Positions 1 through 9,056 of a stretch of DNA of 62,221 nucleotides are shown piece after piece. The stretch spans positions 1-62,221 of the forward strand of contig JAEYNZ010000104.1 of assembly GCA_023412195.1 (NCBI GenBank). Reading direction: 5' to 3'. The position numbers were made by a program, and so were the translations under genes. The DNA comes from Bacteroidota bacterium (GTDB lineage Bacteria; Bacteroidota; Bacteroidia; Bacteroidales; Prolixibacteraceae). Under the pieces are notes generated by a model. The model worked only from the letters and a program-made list of their open reading frames with translations. It was not told where the DNA came from and did no database searches. Positions within the stretch are counted from its first letter, which is position 1. Every line of letters starts with the position of its first letter.

Positions 1-953
1 TGTGATTTCATAATCCTGATCCTGAAAAAGTCCACAATTTCATTTTTAACAAATTCAGATTGCTCATGGCCCATATCCATGATTGTCATGATTTCTGCAG
101 CTACATTTTCTTCTGAATAGATTTCCCTGCATTTTTGCCACCGGGTTGGTTGCATTTTTTCTCCTAACAGCCTGAAGATAAGATTGCGCTCATGTTCTTC
201 GTAACCATCATCAAACAGGATGGCATCATTATCGTCATTTTCACCCATAAAAACAAACTGGTGGGTTCTTTTAAAGTCAGCAGCATTAAAAGTTTTTCCG
301 AACAGGAGCTGAAAATCATGCACCCCAACAGGAAAAGGCAGTATTTCACCATCCATTTCTTCAAGAGGCAGAATCAACAGTCCGTTTACGCCTCCGGCTG
401 CATAAGCAAATACTTTTTCAGGATGAATTGCAGTGAAGCGGTTAACGAAGGTTCCTGAGGCAGAGAAGCCTGTCATCAGGAATTGTTCCTTTGTTCTGTA
501 ACCCTTTTCTGAAAGTTGTTCCCTGGCATGATCGATCATGGACAGAAGCTGCAGGTCGATTCGTTCCAGTTGATTCCCTTTCTGGATCGCCAGGTCACGG
601 TCGTAGGCATGAGTATAAATTTTCCAGTCAGATTCAGGCCTTGGAAAAACAGGCACAAGTAACGGGTATTTTAGTTTTCTGGCTACATAATTACCGGTAT
701 AAAAGTCGCGGCTGGCGGTTCTTTCTGCTTTCTCCAGATGTCTTTTAAAATCATCACTCGCAAATCCTGAATTGTTTGGCTCGACAATCAGGATCAGTTC
801 ACTTTCTGTTTCAATTCCATCCGGAATGAAAAGCAGGTAAGGAAAATTAAATCCTAGTGCAGGATCTTGATCATGAAAAATTAATTGACCGTCTTTTATT
901 TCAGATGAACATGAAAGAAGAAACAGCAGGCAGAACGATATAAGTATTCTCAT
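1..953 (-). CDS. Putative lipoprotein alpha/beta-hydrolase (3' end cut by window)
   Basis: The minus-strand frame stays open from the ATG at 953 to the window edge, giving about 317 codons with the C-terminus missing. The first 15 residues are hydrophobic and end in a lipobox-like LLSC with Cys15, so the product is probably a lipoprotein. A nucleophile-elbow-like GFSASG lies at residues 162-167, with Ser164 the likely nucleophile. It is a variant, because position +2 after the serine is Ser rather than Gly. An acidic stretch (GENDDND) and a late MGHEQ could supply the Asp and His. The overall pattern suggests an esterase or depolymerase-type hydrolase, but the substrate is unknown. The start ATG overlaps the stop of a 31-codon ORF by one base (TGATG), so translation may be coupled. 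Confidence 0.6.
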   Translation of the reverse strand, partial: MRILISFCLLFLLSCSSEIKDGQLIFHDQDPALGFNFPYLLFIPDGIETESELILIVEPNNSGFASDDFKRHLEKAERTASRDFYTGNYVARKLKYPLLVPVFPRPESDWKIYTHAYDRDLAIQKGNQLERIDLQLLSMIDHAREQLSEKGYRTKEQFLMTGFSASGTFVNRFTAIHPEKVFAYAAGGVNGLLILPLEEMDGEILPFPVGVHDFQLLFGKTFNAADFKRTHQFVFMGENDDNDAILFDDGYEEHERNLIFRLLGEKMQPTRWQKCREIYSEENVAAEIMTIMDMGHEQSEFVKNEIVDFFRIRIMKS

Positions 954-1048
954 CAGGTACAGGTAAAATTTCTACAACAGCTTTCGGTAACTTCCTTTCT
1001 TTCTTCCGGCAGCAGTTCAATAAATTGATCAGGAGTGCTGGCTTTCAT
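953..1048 (-). pseudogene. 31-codon ORF, possible remnant of a DUF1801-like gene
   Basis: An ATG at 1048 opens a 31-residue frame beginning MKASTPDQFIELLPEER and ending in TGA at 955-953. That TGA overlaps the ATG of the downstream lipoprotein hydrolase by one base. The first part resembles the N-terminus of DUF1801 (YdhG-type) proteins, which usually continue for more than 100 residues. Here the similarity stops and a Cys-rich tail follows. It may be the truncated head of a deleted gene or a short coupling ORF. The family link is by eye and weak. Confidence 0.3.
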
Positions 1049-1053
1049 GATGA

Positions 1054-1662
1054 TCAGAAATTAGGCAACTCTTCAATAAACCGTACAAACAGATCAGGTT
1101 GCAAAAGTATGGGAAATACAAATCCGAATACCGCACCAAGGAAATGTGCATCATGGGCAACATTATCAGTCTTGCGTTTGCTCATCTGGTAAGAATACAG
1201 CAAGTAGCCTGCTCCAAATACGATACCAGGTATTGGGACAATGGCAAAAAGATACAGCAACTCCCACGGTGCAAAGAAGATGGATGTAAACAGTACGGCA
1301 GAAACAGCACCGGAAGCCCCTACAGCGTTGTAATAGTAGTTGTCCTTGTGCTTTATCAGGCTCCATGTGTTGGAAACAAGAATTCCGCCCAGATACAGCA
1401 GTACAAAATACAAACCTGCCTTTGCACCAAAGTAATAACTGAAGTAAACTTCAACATTCCTGCCGAAGAAATACAAAACAAGCATATTTACGATCAGGTG
1501 TGTCCAGTTTACATGGACAAATGCATGGGAAAATAGACGGTAGTATTGCTTCTGATGGACCACCTGTGAAGCATTAAACTGAAGTTTTTCCATGAGCACA
1601 GGGTTCTGAAAGGCGAGATAGGAAATCAGGGCTGTTATTCCAATTATTATAAAGGTTATCAT
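1054..1662 (-). CDS. Rhomboid-family intramembrane serine protease
   Basis: A 202-residue multi-pass membrane protein of normal size for a bacterial rhomboid. The family landmarks are visible: HLIVN at 55-59 (the HxxxN of helix 2), GASG at 115-118 with catalytic Ser117, and HFLGAVFG at 173-180, which fits HxxGxxxG with catalytic His173. Rhomboids cleave transmembrane segments of substrate proteins within the membrane; the substrate here is unknown. Its ATG overlaps the stop codon of holA (TGATG), so it is very likely the second gene of an amn-holA-rhomboid transcription unit and translationally coupled to holA. Confidence 0.9.
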   Translation of the reverse strand: MITFIIIGITALISYLAFQNPVLMEKLQFNASQVVHQKQYYRLFSHAFVHVNWTHLIVNMLVLYFFGRNVEVYFSYYFGAKAGLYFVLLYLGGILVSNTWSLIKHKDNYYYNAVGASGAVSAVLFTSIFFAPWELLYLFAIVPIPGIVFGAGYLLYSYQMSKRKTDNVAHDAHFLGAVFGFVFPILLQPDLFVRFIEELPNF

Positions 1663-2663
1663 CAGTGAAGTATTTTGTAGATTAATTCTTTCTGCAGTTC
1701 GGCGGGAGAGACAAGACCTGATATGCCCATTCCTTTGCTTTTTAGATCATATTCCCGCAAGATACCCATAATTTCATATAGTTTGGCTGGGTTATATTTT
1801 TTTGAAGCTGCAACAATAGATTTCATGTAATAGGGATGTCCGCCCATTTCCCTCACGGCACCTGCTTCTGATTTATCTTTCAGGAAATGTACCATAAAAA
1901 CTTTTGAAAAAAAACCAAAAAGAGTGCTGATGGTAACCTGTACAGGATGCTGGGTAGGGTTTGCACCAAAATAATTGATTATTTGATTGGCCCTGAGGAC
2001 ATTTTTGGCCCCGAGTGCATTTTGCAGTTCAAGCAGGTTGTAATCTTTGCTGAGCCCGATATTTTTCTCGATATGCTCTGCAGTGATGTGTCTGGTATCA
2101 CTGACAGCTATGATAAGCTTACCAAGTTCATTGGCAACCTTGCTGAGATCGGTGCCAAGTGATTCTGTAAGGATCTGGCTTGCCTGCGGTGAAATTGTAA
2201 AATTGTGCTGTTTCAGGAACTTTTCAACCCAGGCCGGTACCTGGTAGTCATACAGTTTTTTAGTGGTAAAAACCACTCCGTTGGATTGAATGGCCTTATA
2301 TAATTTGGTATTGGCTTTTATTGATTTATACTTGTAATTCAGAACCAGGATTGTAGAGGGCATCGGTTTTCCGGCGTAGGGAGCAAGATCTTCAATATGT
2401 TTGAGCGACTGGGCTTCCTTAACAATTACCACCTGTTTTTCACTCATCATTGGAAACCGCAGGGCTGTATGTGCAATGGTCCGTTCTTCCGTGTCCTTTC
2501 CATAAAATATGGTTTGATTAAATCCTTTTTCCGCATCAGTCAGAACATTTTTTTCAATATAGTTTGAAATAAGGTCGATATAATAAGGTTCCTCACCCTG
2601 CAGGAGATAAACAGGATGGTAAATCTTCTTCTTGAGGTTTTGGAGTATGGTATCAAAATCCAT
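1662..2663 (-). CDS. holA: DNA polymerase III subunit delta
   Basis: A 333-residue protein with the delta-subunit layout. The N-terminal RecA-like clamp-loader domain begins with a strand followed by LLQGEEPYYID near residues 20-30, and the C-terminal alpha-helical collar domain follows. Delta opens the sliding clamp within the clamp-loader complex during replication. Length and signature match Bacteroidota HolA. One base separates it from the AMP nucleosidase gene upstream, and it overlaps the rhomboid gene downstream by one base. Confidence 0.92.
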   Translation of the reverse strand: MDFDTILQNLKKKIYHPVYLLQGEEPYYIDLISNYIEKNVLTDAEKGFNQTIFYGKDTEERTIAHTALRFPMMSEKQVVIVKEAQSLKHIEDLAPYAGKPMPSTILVLNYKYKSIKANTKLYKAIQSNGVVFTTKKLYDYQVPAWVEKFLKQHNFTISPQASQILTESLGTDLSKVANELGKLIIAVSDTRHITAEHIEKNIGLSKDYNLLELQNALGAKNVLRANQIINYFGANPTQHPVQVTISTLFGFFSKVFMVHFLKDKSEAGAVREMGGHPYYMKSIVAASKKYNPAKLYEIMGILREYDLKSKGMGISGLVSPAELQKELIYKILH

Positions 2664-2664
2664 T

Positions 2665-3435
2665 TTAAAACTTTAAGTGTTTAACCGAAAGGCCATGATT
2701 TTTAATTTCAAGAAGAGCATCAATACCTGCCTGAAGATGGACCTCCACAAATTCGAGTGTAATCAGTTTATCGCTTTCGCTTGTTTTTACACCTGTGGAA
2801 ATCATAGGCTGATCTGATACAAGAAGCAGTGCCCCGGTAGGAATTTTATTGGCAAACCCAACTGTAAACAGGGTGGCGGTTTCCATATCTATAGCCATTG
2901 CCCTTGTTTTTGTAAGGTATTTTTTGAATCTTTCATCATATTCCCATACACGTCTGTTGGTGGTGTATACAACACCTGTCCAGTAATCATGACCACTGTT
3001 GCGTAAAACGTGCGATACAGCCCTCTGGATGTTAAATGCAGGTAAGGCAGGTACTTCAGGAGGCAGATAATCAGATGAGGTTCCATCATTGCGGATGGCG
3101 GCTATGGGCAGGATAAAGTCGCCCAGTTTGTTTTTCTTTTTAAGCCCTCCTGTTTTTCCAAGAAACAACACTCCTTTTGGTTTGATGGCACTGAGCAGGT
3201 CCATTACAGTTGCTGCATTTGGGCTTCCCATGCCGAAATTGATAATTGTGATACCTTCAGCAGTAGCATTAGGCATATTTTTATCGCTGCCCACAACAGG
3301 AACTTCAAAACGCAGGGAAAACTTTTCAACATAATTCATGAAGTTTGTAAGCAGGATATACTCACCAAAGTCATCAAGTTTTTTACCTGTATAGCGGGGC
3401 AGCCAGTTGTCAACGATTTCTTTTTTTGTTTTCAT
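2665..3435 (-). CDS. amn: AMP nucleosidase
   Basis: A 256-residue protein of the nucleoside phosphorylase fold, in the short form typical of Bacteroidota (the E. coli enzyme is almost twice as long). A glycine-rich segment near residue 70 (GMGSPNAATVMD) and the later DMETATLF are recognisable nucleosidase signatures; the acidic residue in the latter contacts the ribose. The enzyme hydrolyses AMP to adenine and ribose 5-phosphate in purine salvage and adenylate control. It is first in a tightly packed minus-strand unit with holA and the rhomboid gene, divergent from the HsdR-like gene at 3556. Confidence 0.92.
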   Translation of the reverse strand: MKTKKEIVDNWLPRYTGKKLDDFGEYILLTNFMNYVEKFSLRFEVPVVGSDKNMPNATAEGITIINFGMGSPNAATVMDLLSAIKPKGVLFLGKTGGLKKKNKLGDFILPIAAIRNDGTSSDYLPPEVPALPAFNIQRAVSHVLRNSGHDYWTGVVYTTNRRVWEYDERFKKYLTKTRAMAIDMETATLFTVGFANKIPTGALLLVSDQPMISTGVKTSESDKLITLEFVEVHLQAGIDALLEIKNHGLSVKHLKF

Positions 3436-3555
3436 TCACCAAAAGTTAGAGAAGAATGGTTTATTTTGCCACTTTAATCGGCAGGTAGCACAAAAATACA
3501 TTTTTCCGTTTGGCCTGCAATTAATGTTTACAAGTTAAATAAAACCTGCAGCGAA

Positions 3556-4011
3556 ATGCAAACACTGAATCTGCCTGTATATGATTTCAGATTCACTACC
3601 AGGGGCACAAAAACATGCATTTTTGATACAATCCGCCGGAGGTATGTACTGCTTACGCCCGAAGAGTGGGTGCGGCAAAACTTTATTCTATACCTCATCA
3701 GGGAGAAGAATTACCCTCAGTCACTTATGGCAGTTGAAAAGCAGATTTTGCTCAATGGTAAGCAGTTCAGATTCGACCTGGTAGTTTATAACCGGAATGG
3801 GATGCCCTTGCTGGTAGCTGAATTTAAGGCACCGGATGTGAAAATTTCGCAGGAAGCGTTCGATCAGGTTGTGAGGTATAACTATACGCTTCAGGTGGAA
3901 CATGTGGTGGTATCAAACGGGCTGCAGCATTTTGCATGTCAGATCGACTACCGGAACAACAGTTTTAGCTACCTGGAAGAAATCCCGGAATTTCAGGTTA
4001 AAAATTTTTGA
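3556..4011 (+). CDS. Stand-alone HsdR N-terminal-like nuclease domain protein
   Basis: A 151-residue protein matching the type I restriction HsdR N-terminal domain family (HSDR_N_2). A PD-(D/E)xK-like active site can be traced: Glu61, Asp74 in RFDLVV, and Glu89-x-Lys91 in AEFKAP. There is no helicase part, and no HsdM or HsdS gene nearby, so it is not a restriction system. Such single-domain versions are common in Bacteroidota, often beside holA as here, and their role is not established. The 3' end overlaps the convergent acetyltransferase gene by 19 bases. Confidence 0.8.
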   Translation: MQTLNLPVYDFRFTTRGTKTCIFDTIRRRYVLLTPEEWVRQNFILYLIREKNYPQSLMAVEKQILLNGKQFRFDLVVYNRNGMPLLVAEFKAPDVKISQEAFDQVVRYNYTLQVEHVVVSNGLQHFACQIDYRNNSFSYLEEIPEFQVKNF

Positions 4012-4520
4012 AACAGCAATTCATCCATCCATCCCTCAGAAGTACGGAGCCAGCTTTTTTTTGTTCCTGCAAGAATAAATCCCGCTTTCTCAAACAGAAA
4101 AATACTTTTTGTATTGCCAGCACCGATATTTGCATAAAGTTGTCTTAATCCAAGTACGTCCAGTGCAAAACCTGCCAATGCCTGAAGAGCATCAAGAGCA
4201 TAACCTTTTCTCCTGTCATCCTCATTGTGGATTAAGATACCTACGCCTGCGCGCTGGTGGTATGGGTCGAAATCAAACAGGTCGACTGCACCTACAGGTT
4301 TTTTCTCCTGATTTTCTATAATCAGGCGCAACTGTTTGGTTTCATAGATGTCTTTTGCAGAATCCATGATGTATTGATTGAGGATATATTTGGAGAAAGG
4401 TGCACGGGTATTGCTCAATTCCCATATTTCCATATTGTTTTCCCACAGATAGAGCACATCTACATCTTCAGGCTCCACTGGCCTGAGCACTATTTTGCCA
4501 TGGACAAGCTGATCATTCAT
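3993..4520 (-). CDS. GNAT-family N-acetyltransferase
   Basis: About 175 residues from the internal ATG at 4520 (MNDQLVHGKIVLRP). This start is chosen over one 57 bases upstream because the acetyltransferase fold begins there. Features are the VLRPVEPEDVDVLYLWE opening, an acetyl-CoA loop in the NEDDRRKGYALDALQ region, and the terminal NTKSIFLFEKAGF motif. It resembles RimJ/SpeG-type acetyltransferases; the acceptor (amine, antibiotic or ribosomal N-terminus) cannot be told. It lies 85 bp downstream of the glycosyltransferase gene on the same strand and overlaps the HsdR-like gene at the 3' end. Confidence 0.85.
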   Translation of the reverse strand: MNDQLVHGKIVLRPVEPEDVDVLYLWENNMEIWELSNTRAPFSKYILNQYIMDSAKDIYETKQLRLIIENQEKKPVGAVDLFDFDPYHQRAGVGILIHNEDDRRKGYALDALQALAGFALDVLGLRQLYANIGAGNTKSIFLFEKAGFILAGTKKSWLRTSEGWMDELLFQKFLT

Positions 4521-4605
4521 TGTTGTTGTAAAAGGTAAAACTGATAACAATTTATGGATTAATGGCTCGTGAAACAAATTACAATTGCTGTTTTTAGGAA
4601 AATAT

Positions 4606-6567
4606 TTATAATCCGATTTTTTTCCATCCTTTCAGCAATATTTCAGCATCTGTTATAATACTGTAATCACGGGCATAGAGCATATTCAAACCGGCATATG
4701 AAGAATCTTTTACTGCTGCAGTTTTTTTATCTGAAAAAATATCGGCAGGCGTCAGTACTCCAGGTTTGATATATGGCAAATCCTGCTGACTGCTTACAGA
4801 ACCAATATAACCCACCCATGTTTTTCTCGCGGTGATGACTTGCAGGAGATTATGTAAAAATGAAGTTTTCCTTCTGAAGAACCAGATAATAAACGGACTG
4901 AGCAAAAGAAGAACAAGAGCGGAAGCCATGTCGAATATCCTCTTCTTTTTCCTGTTGGCAGGGCTAGAAACAGAATTTATATGTACAACATATAAATCGC
5001 CGGCGGTATGTATGGAATTACTTCCTATAATACTGATGCTTTCAGGTGGAGCAATTTTAAAGTCAACATCCAGAGAGGTAAGCTCGAGCATGGCTTTGAT
5101 GATGTTCGCGGAACTGATGTTATCGGCACAAAAAATAATTTCATCGATTCGGTTTATCCGGACGATTTCATTCAGCCGGCTGATAGTACCAATATACTGG
5201 GCTCCGGGGGTTTCTTCATCAATGGAAATAAAACCTGCAAATTCCGACTGAATCCCTGTCTGGTTCAGGATTTCTTTTACTCTGAAAGCTTCTTCAGGAT
5301 GCCCTGCTATGGCAATTCTTTTTACACGCTTCAGTTCAAGTCCGAGCACTTTTACATTCATGCTGTGCAGCAGAAGCCTGTATGCGATAAGTATAATAGC
5401 AGCCCAAATTGAACCAAATAGTATGAGCGCACGTGAAAAACGATATTCTTCATCAACCAAAGAATAAATGAGTAAAATGGCAATGGTTCCCCAAAGGATT
5501 CCCCGTGCAACATGAAAAAGCCTTACCGGCTTTTTGTAACCTCCTGAAACAAAGATGGAAATAATCCAGAAAAGCAGGTATGCAGGTACAACCCAGTGCA
5601 TATAATCTTCCGGGTAATATCCCGGTTCATAACGGAAATTTTCCCAAAGAGGTGTAAGTATGAGGAATCCGGCATATATCATAAGGGCATCAAGCAGTGG
5701 TAATGCAAACCTGTCGAACATTCTGCCCATAATTGATATGAATGCACGGAACCAGATAGCCAGATGCAACAGAAAAGAAAATGTTCCTGCCTTGCCCGAC
5801 GAGAAATGTTTCCTGGCAAATATGATCATCGCCTGGTAAAAAACCTTTACGTAGTTAAGTGATCCTTTTTTAGTGCTTTCACCCTTATAATGGATAATGG
5901 TTGTTTCAGGAAAATAGTAGTTGTGATAACCTGCCTTTTTTATACGGTATGACAGGTCAATATCCTCGCCATACATGAAAAAGGTTTCATCAAGCAGGCC
6001 TGTTTGATTGAGTACCTCGCGGCGAAGCAGCATAAAAGCACCTGCAAGTACATCAACACTGTGAATTTCATGATCGCTGAGGTAGGAGAGATGATATTCT
6101 CCGAACCTTTTTGATTTTGGGAAAAGTTTTGACAGTCCAAACATTTTGCAGAAAGCCACCCATGGTGTAGGCAATCCTCTTTTTGATTCCGGAAGAAAGT
6201 TGCCTTTGCCATCAATCATTTTTACACCAAGCCCTCCCGCCTCAGGGTGTTTATCCATAAACGAAATCGTTTTGCTGAAAGTGTCTTCCTCCACAACAGT
6301 ATCTGGATTCAGCAGGAGTATATATTTTCCTTTCGCTTGCCTGATTGCCTGGTTATTTGCTTTTGAAAACCCAACATTCTCTTTGTTTTCTATCAGGATG
6401 ATATTTGGAAATTTCTCGCGGACAAGTTGTGTGGAACCATCAGCTGAATGATTGTCGACTACAAATATTTCAGTCTTTATATTGGAAGAAGCTTTCAGCA
6501 CAGAATGCAGACACTGCTCCAGAAAATGTTTTACATTATAATTTACAATGATGACCGAAAGTTCCAT
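4606..6567 (-). CDS. Family 2 glycosyltransferase fused to a membrane and degenerate sugar-transferase-like region
   Basis: A 653-residue protein. Residues 1-250 form a GT2 domain with Asp38 in VVDNHSADGS, NPD at 87-89, and the ED-x-D at 201-204. About five membrane helices follow (264-284, 290-308, 325-341, 353-371, 381-400). Residues 411-532 look like the Rossmann-type domain of polyprenyl glycosylphosphotransferases. The last 110 residues keep outer landmarks of a bacterial sugar transferase (RIFDMASALVLLLLSPFII, KTWVGY, KPGVLTP, a C-terminal DAEILLKGW). They lack the usual catalytic core between these, so this part is probably inactive or regulatory. A role in surface polysaccharide or glycoprotein synthesis is likely. 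It sits downstream of recR, with a promoter-like element at 6592-6599. Confidence 0.85.
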   Translation of the reverse strand: MELSVIIVNYNVKHFLEQCLHSVLKASSNIKTEIFVVDNHSADGSTQLVREKFPNIILIENKENVGFSKANNQAIRQAKGKYILLLNPDTVVEEDTFSKTISFMDKHPEAGGLGVKMIDGKGNFLPESKRGLPTPWVAFCKMFGLSKLFPKSKRFGEYHLSYLSDHEIHSVDVLAGAFMLLRREVLNQTGLLDETFFMYGEDIDLSYRIKKAGYHNYYFPETTIIHYKGESTKKGSLNYVKVFYQAMIIFARKHFSSGKAGTFSFLLHLAIWFRAFISIMGRMFDRFALPLLDALMIYAGFLILTPLWENFRYEPGYYPEDYMHWVVPAYLLFWIISIFVSGGYKKPVRLFHVARGILWGTIAILLIYSLVDEEYRFSRALILFGSIWAAIILIAYRLLLHSMNVKVLGLELKRVKRIAIAGHPEEAFRVKEILNQTGIQSEFAGFISIDEETPGAQYIGTISRLNEIVRINRIDEIIFCADNISSANIIKAMLELTSLDVDFKIAPPESISIIGSNSIHTAGDLYVVHINSVSSPANRKKKRIFDMASALVLLLLSPFIIWFFRRKTSFLHNLLQVITARKTWVGYIGSVSSQQDLPYIKPGVLTPADIFSDKKTAAVKDSSYAGLNMLYARDYSIITDAEILLKGWKKIGL

Positions 6568-6591
6568 CCGATTAGCCTGGCTTTAATGGTT

Positions 6592-6599
6592 CAAAGGTA
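6592..6599 (-). promoter_or_regulatory. Candidate -7 element (TACCTTTG) upstream of the glycosyltransferase
   Basis: On the minus strand the sequence reads TACCTTTG, an exact match to the Bacteroidota -7 consensus TAnnTTTG, 25 bases before the ATG at 6567. No clear -33 TTG was found at the expected distance, so the call rests on the -7 match and its position. Confidence 0.4.
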
Positions 6600-6647
6600 A
6601 CGAATCAAAAGGATATTGAAAAATGGCGTATAACCTCTGCCTGATGT

Positions 6648-7274
6648 TTAGCGCTCCGTTGAAGTTTCATAGGGTACACGGTTTACAAGTGAGCGGCCAA
6701 GTGTTACTTCATCGGTATATTCCAGGTCATCTCCAATGGCAACTCCACGGGAAAGGGTAGTTACACGTACCGGTTTGCCTTTAAGCCTGCGAAAAATATA
6801 AAAATTGGTTGTATCTCCTTCCATGGTTGCAGGCAGTGCCAGAATTATTTCAATGATTTCAGGTCCCGATGCCCTTTCAATCAGTGAATCAATCTCAAGC
6901 TCCGAAGGGCCAACTCCGTCCATGGGTGAAATGATTCCCCCAAGAACATGGTAAAGTCCGTTGAACTGGTGGGTATTTTCAAGCAGCATTACATCACGTA
7001 TGTTTTCAACAACACATATAATAGAATTATTTCTGGCCTGGTTGGTACAGATCTGGCAAATATCGGAGTCAGAAATATTATGGCACACTTTGCAGTTTCT
7101 GATTTCATTGCGCAATTGTATGAGGCTGTTTCCAAAGGCTGCAACCGATTCCCTGTCCTGCCTGAGCAGGTGCAAAACCATCCTCAGGGCACTTTTTCGA
7201 CCTATACCCGGCAGTTTTGAAAACTCATTTACTGCATTTTCAAGCAGCTTTGAAGGAAATTTTTCAATATTCAT
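6648..7274 (-). CDS. recR: Recombination mediator protein RecR
   Basis: A 208-residue protein of normal length for RecR. It shows the helix-hairpin-helix LPGIGRKSA at 21-29, a zinc finger with Cys61, Cys64, Cys73 and Cys76, and a Toprim domain over roughly 84-180. RecR acts with RecF and RecO to load RecA on gapped DNA. It precedes the glycosyltransferase gene by 80 bp on the same strand. A TACTTTTG promoter-like element sits 20 bases upstream. Confidence 0.96.
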   Translation of the reverse strand: MNIEKFPSKLLENAVNEFSKLPGIGRKSALRMVLHLLRQDRESVAAFGNSLIQLRNEIRNCKVCHNISDSDICQICTNQARNNSIICVVENIRDVMLLENTHQFNGLYHVLGGIISPMDGVGPSELEIDSLIERASGPEIIEIILALPATMEGDTTNFYIFRRLKGKPVRVTTLSRGVAIGDDLEYTDEVTLGRSLVNRVPYETSTER

Positions 7275-7293
7275 GACTCAGTTTTTCAACTTC

Positions 7294-7301
7294 CAAAAGT
7301 A
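7294..7301 (-). promoter_or_regulatory. Candidate -7 element (TACTTTTG) of recR
   Basis: The minus strand reads TACTTTTG, matching TAnnTTTG exactly. It would place the transcription start about 14 bases before the recR ATG. A -33 element is not evident. Confidence 0.45.
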
Positions 7302-7519
7302 ATGTGAATTTTAAGAAGAAAAAAGCTGCGAGATAACAGGGGCATGTTAATCTGTAGAAATTAAATCCTAAAAGAAAAGTTGGATCAATGTTTCAATGTT
7401 TACCTGTTCAGGCCTTTTATACAAATTTCATTTCAATCACTATTTTGATTTTCATATATAATGAATAAATTTACCTGTAGATTAAAATTTGCATTTTAAA
7501 CCAGTAAAATTTCTAAATC

Positions 7520-8989
7520 ATGGTAACTAATTCAAAAGGAACAGTTTCGAGGCGAAGGTTTATTGAAACCACGGCTGCTGCCGTTGCAGGGTTCAGCATT
7601 ATTCCCAGCCGGGCAGTTTCGGGTTTAGGTCATATTGCACCCAGCGACAAGTTAAACATTGCAGGTATTGGTGTTGGGGGAAAAGGTGTTGTAAACCTCA
7701 GGAATATGCCGGGCCAGAATATTGTTGCCTTGTGTGATGTAGACTGGGATTACGCTGAAAAAGTTTTCAAAGCATATCCCGAAGCAAAAAGATATAAGGA
7801 TTTCCGGGTGATGCTGGAACAACAAAAAGACATTGATGCAGTGGTTATTGCCACTCCCGATCATACCCATGCAGTTCAGGCAATGCTGGCTATGCAGCTT
7901 GGCAAGCATGTTTACTGTCAGAAACCACTTACCCATACAATTTGGGAAGCGCGTCAGCTTACAGAAGCAGCACGGAAGTATAAGGTGGCAACCCAGATGG
8001 GAAATGAAGGTCATTCAAATGATGAGGTGCGGCAGGTTACTGAATTGATCCATGCGGGCATAATCGGTGATGTTTATGAAGTACATGCCACTACCAATCG
8101 TCCCATCTGGCCGCAGGGACTGCACCGTCCGGCAGAAGAGCACAAGATCCCTAAAACATTAGACTGGGACCTGTTTATAGGCACTGCACCATACCGGCCA
8201 TACAATGAAGCCTATCATCCCTGGAGCTGGCGTGCGTGGTGGGACTATGGAACAGGAGCTCTGGGCGACATGGGTTGCCATGTGCTTGATGTTCCTTTTT
8301 ATGCCCTGAACCTGCAATATCCAACAAGGGTACAGTCCAGCTCCACGCTTGTAAACACTGAAAGTGCCCCTCAGGCATCAATGGTGGAATATATTTTCCC
8401 CGCCCGTAAAAACCTGCCCGACTGCGCTATGCCCGAACTTAAATTAATATGGTATGATGGAGGCTTCACTCCCCACCGCTTTGAGGATCTACCTTCCAAT
8501 GTGCCACTTGACCAGGTAAATCTGTATATCGGAACAAAAGGGAAGATTATCAGTACCAATTATGGTGCACGGTACAAGGTAATTCTGGATGATTATAATA
8601 CCCCTCCGCAGGTCATTGAGCGTGTTCCGGATCATCCTCTTGGAGGAGGACGTCATGAAATGGATTGGGTGCGGGCATCCAAGGAAAGTGCTGACTCACG
8701 GAAGGAAGCATGTTCAAATTTTGAATATTCAGGGCCACTGACCGAAATGGTGCTTATGGGAAATCTGGCTATACGACTACAGGGGCTGAACAGGGAACTG
8801 GAGTGGAATGGTTCAGAAATGGCATTTAAGAATATTGGAAATGATGAGAAACTGAAACTGGTAACCTCACATGTATACCGTAAGGTCAATAAACAGCCGC
8901 AATTCAGAACCGAAACCCAGGAGGTTAATGCAGCTGAGTTTGCTCAGGAGATGATCAAACATACCTACCGGGAAGGTTGGGGATGGTAA
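7520..8989 (+). CDS. Tat-exported Gfo/Idh/MocA-family oxidoreductase
   Basis: A 489-residue protein with a twin-arginine signal at the N-terminus (SRRRF at residues 10-14, followed by an Ala-rich hydrophobic stretch to about residue 30). The protein is therefore probably folded with its cofactor before export. A Rossmann dinucleotide motif GIGVGGKG lies at 49-56. The family's E-K-P motif appears as QKP near residue 133, and a long C-terminal substrate domain follows. Relatives act on sugars or inositol derivatives, but the substrate cannot be inferred and no sugar operon surrounds it. It is monocistronic, with a good terminator at 9024-9056. Confidence 0.9.
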   Translation: MVTNSKGTVSRRRFIETTAAAVAGFSIIPSRAVSGLGHIAPSDKLNIAGIGVGGKGVVNLRNMPGQNIVALCDVDWDYAEKVFKAYPEAKRYKDFRVMLEQQKDIDAVVIATPDHTHAVQAMLAMQLGKHVYCQKPLTHTIWEARQLTEAARKYKVATQMGNEGHSNDEVRQVTELIHAGIIGDVYEVHATTNRPIWPQGLHRPAEEHKIPKTLDWDLFIGTAPYRPYNEAYHPWSWRAWWDYGTGALGDMGCHVLDVPFYALNLQYPTRVQSSSTLVNTESAPQASMVEYIFPARKNLPDCAMPELKLIWYDGGFTPHRFEDLPSNVPLDQVNLYIGTKGKIISTNYGARYKVILDDYNTPPQVIERVPDHPLGGGRHEMDWVRASKESADSRKEACSNFEYSGPLTEMVLMGNLAIRLQGLNRELEWNGSEMAFKNIGNDEKLKLVTSHVYRKVNKQPQFRTETQEVNAAEFAQEMIKHTYREGWGW

Positions 8990-9023
8990 ATTCCCTGGTC
9001 ACCTAAATTCTGTTTATAATGAA

Positions 9024-9056
9024 ATGCCTTCTGCAGCTTGCGGAAGGCTTTTCTTA
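9024..9056 (+). terminator. Rho-independent terminator of the oxidoreductase gene
   Basis: A nine-pair stem (GCCTTCTGC at 9026-9034 with GCGGAAGGC at 9040-9048, including one G-U pair) and a five-base loop are followed by TTTTCTT. Its tail touches the last codon of the convergent malic enzyme gene. Confidence 0.75.

Noticed and set aside
3556..4011. Restriction-modification system suggested by the HsdR-like domain
   Set aside because: No methyltransferase, specificity or helicase gene lies nearby.
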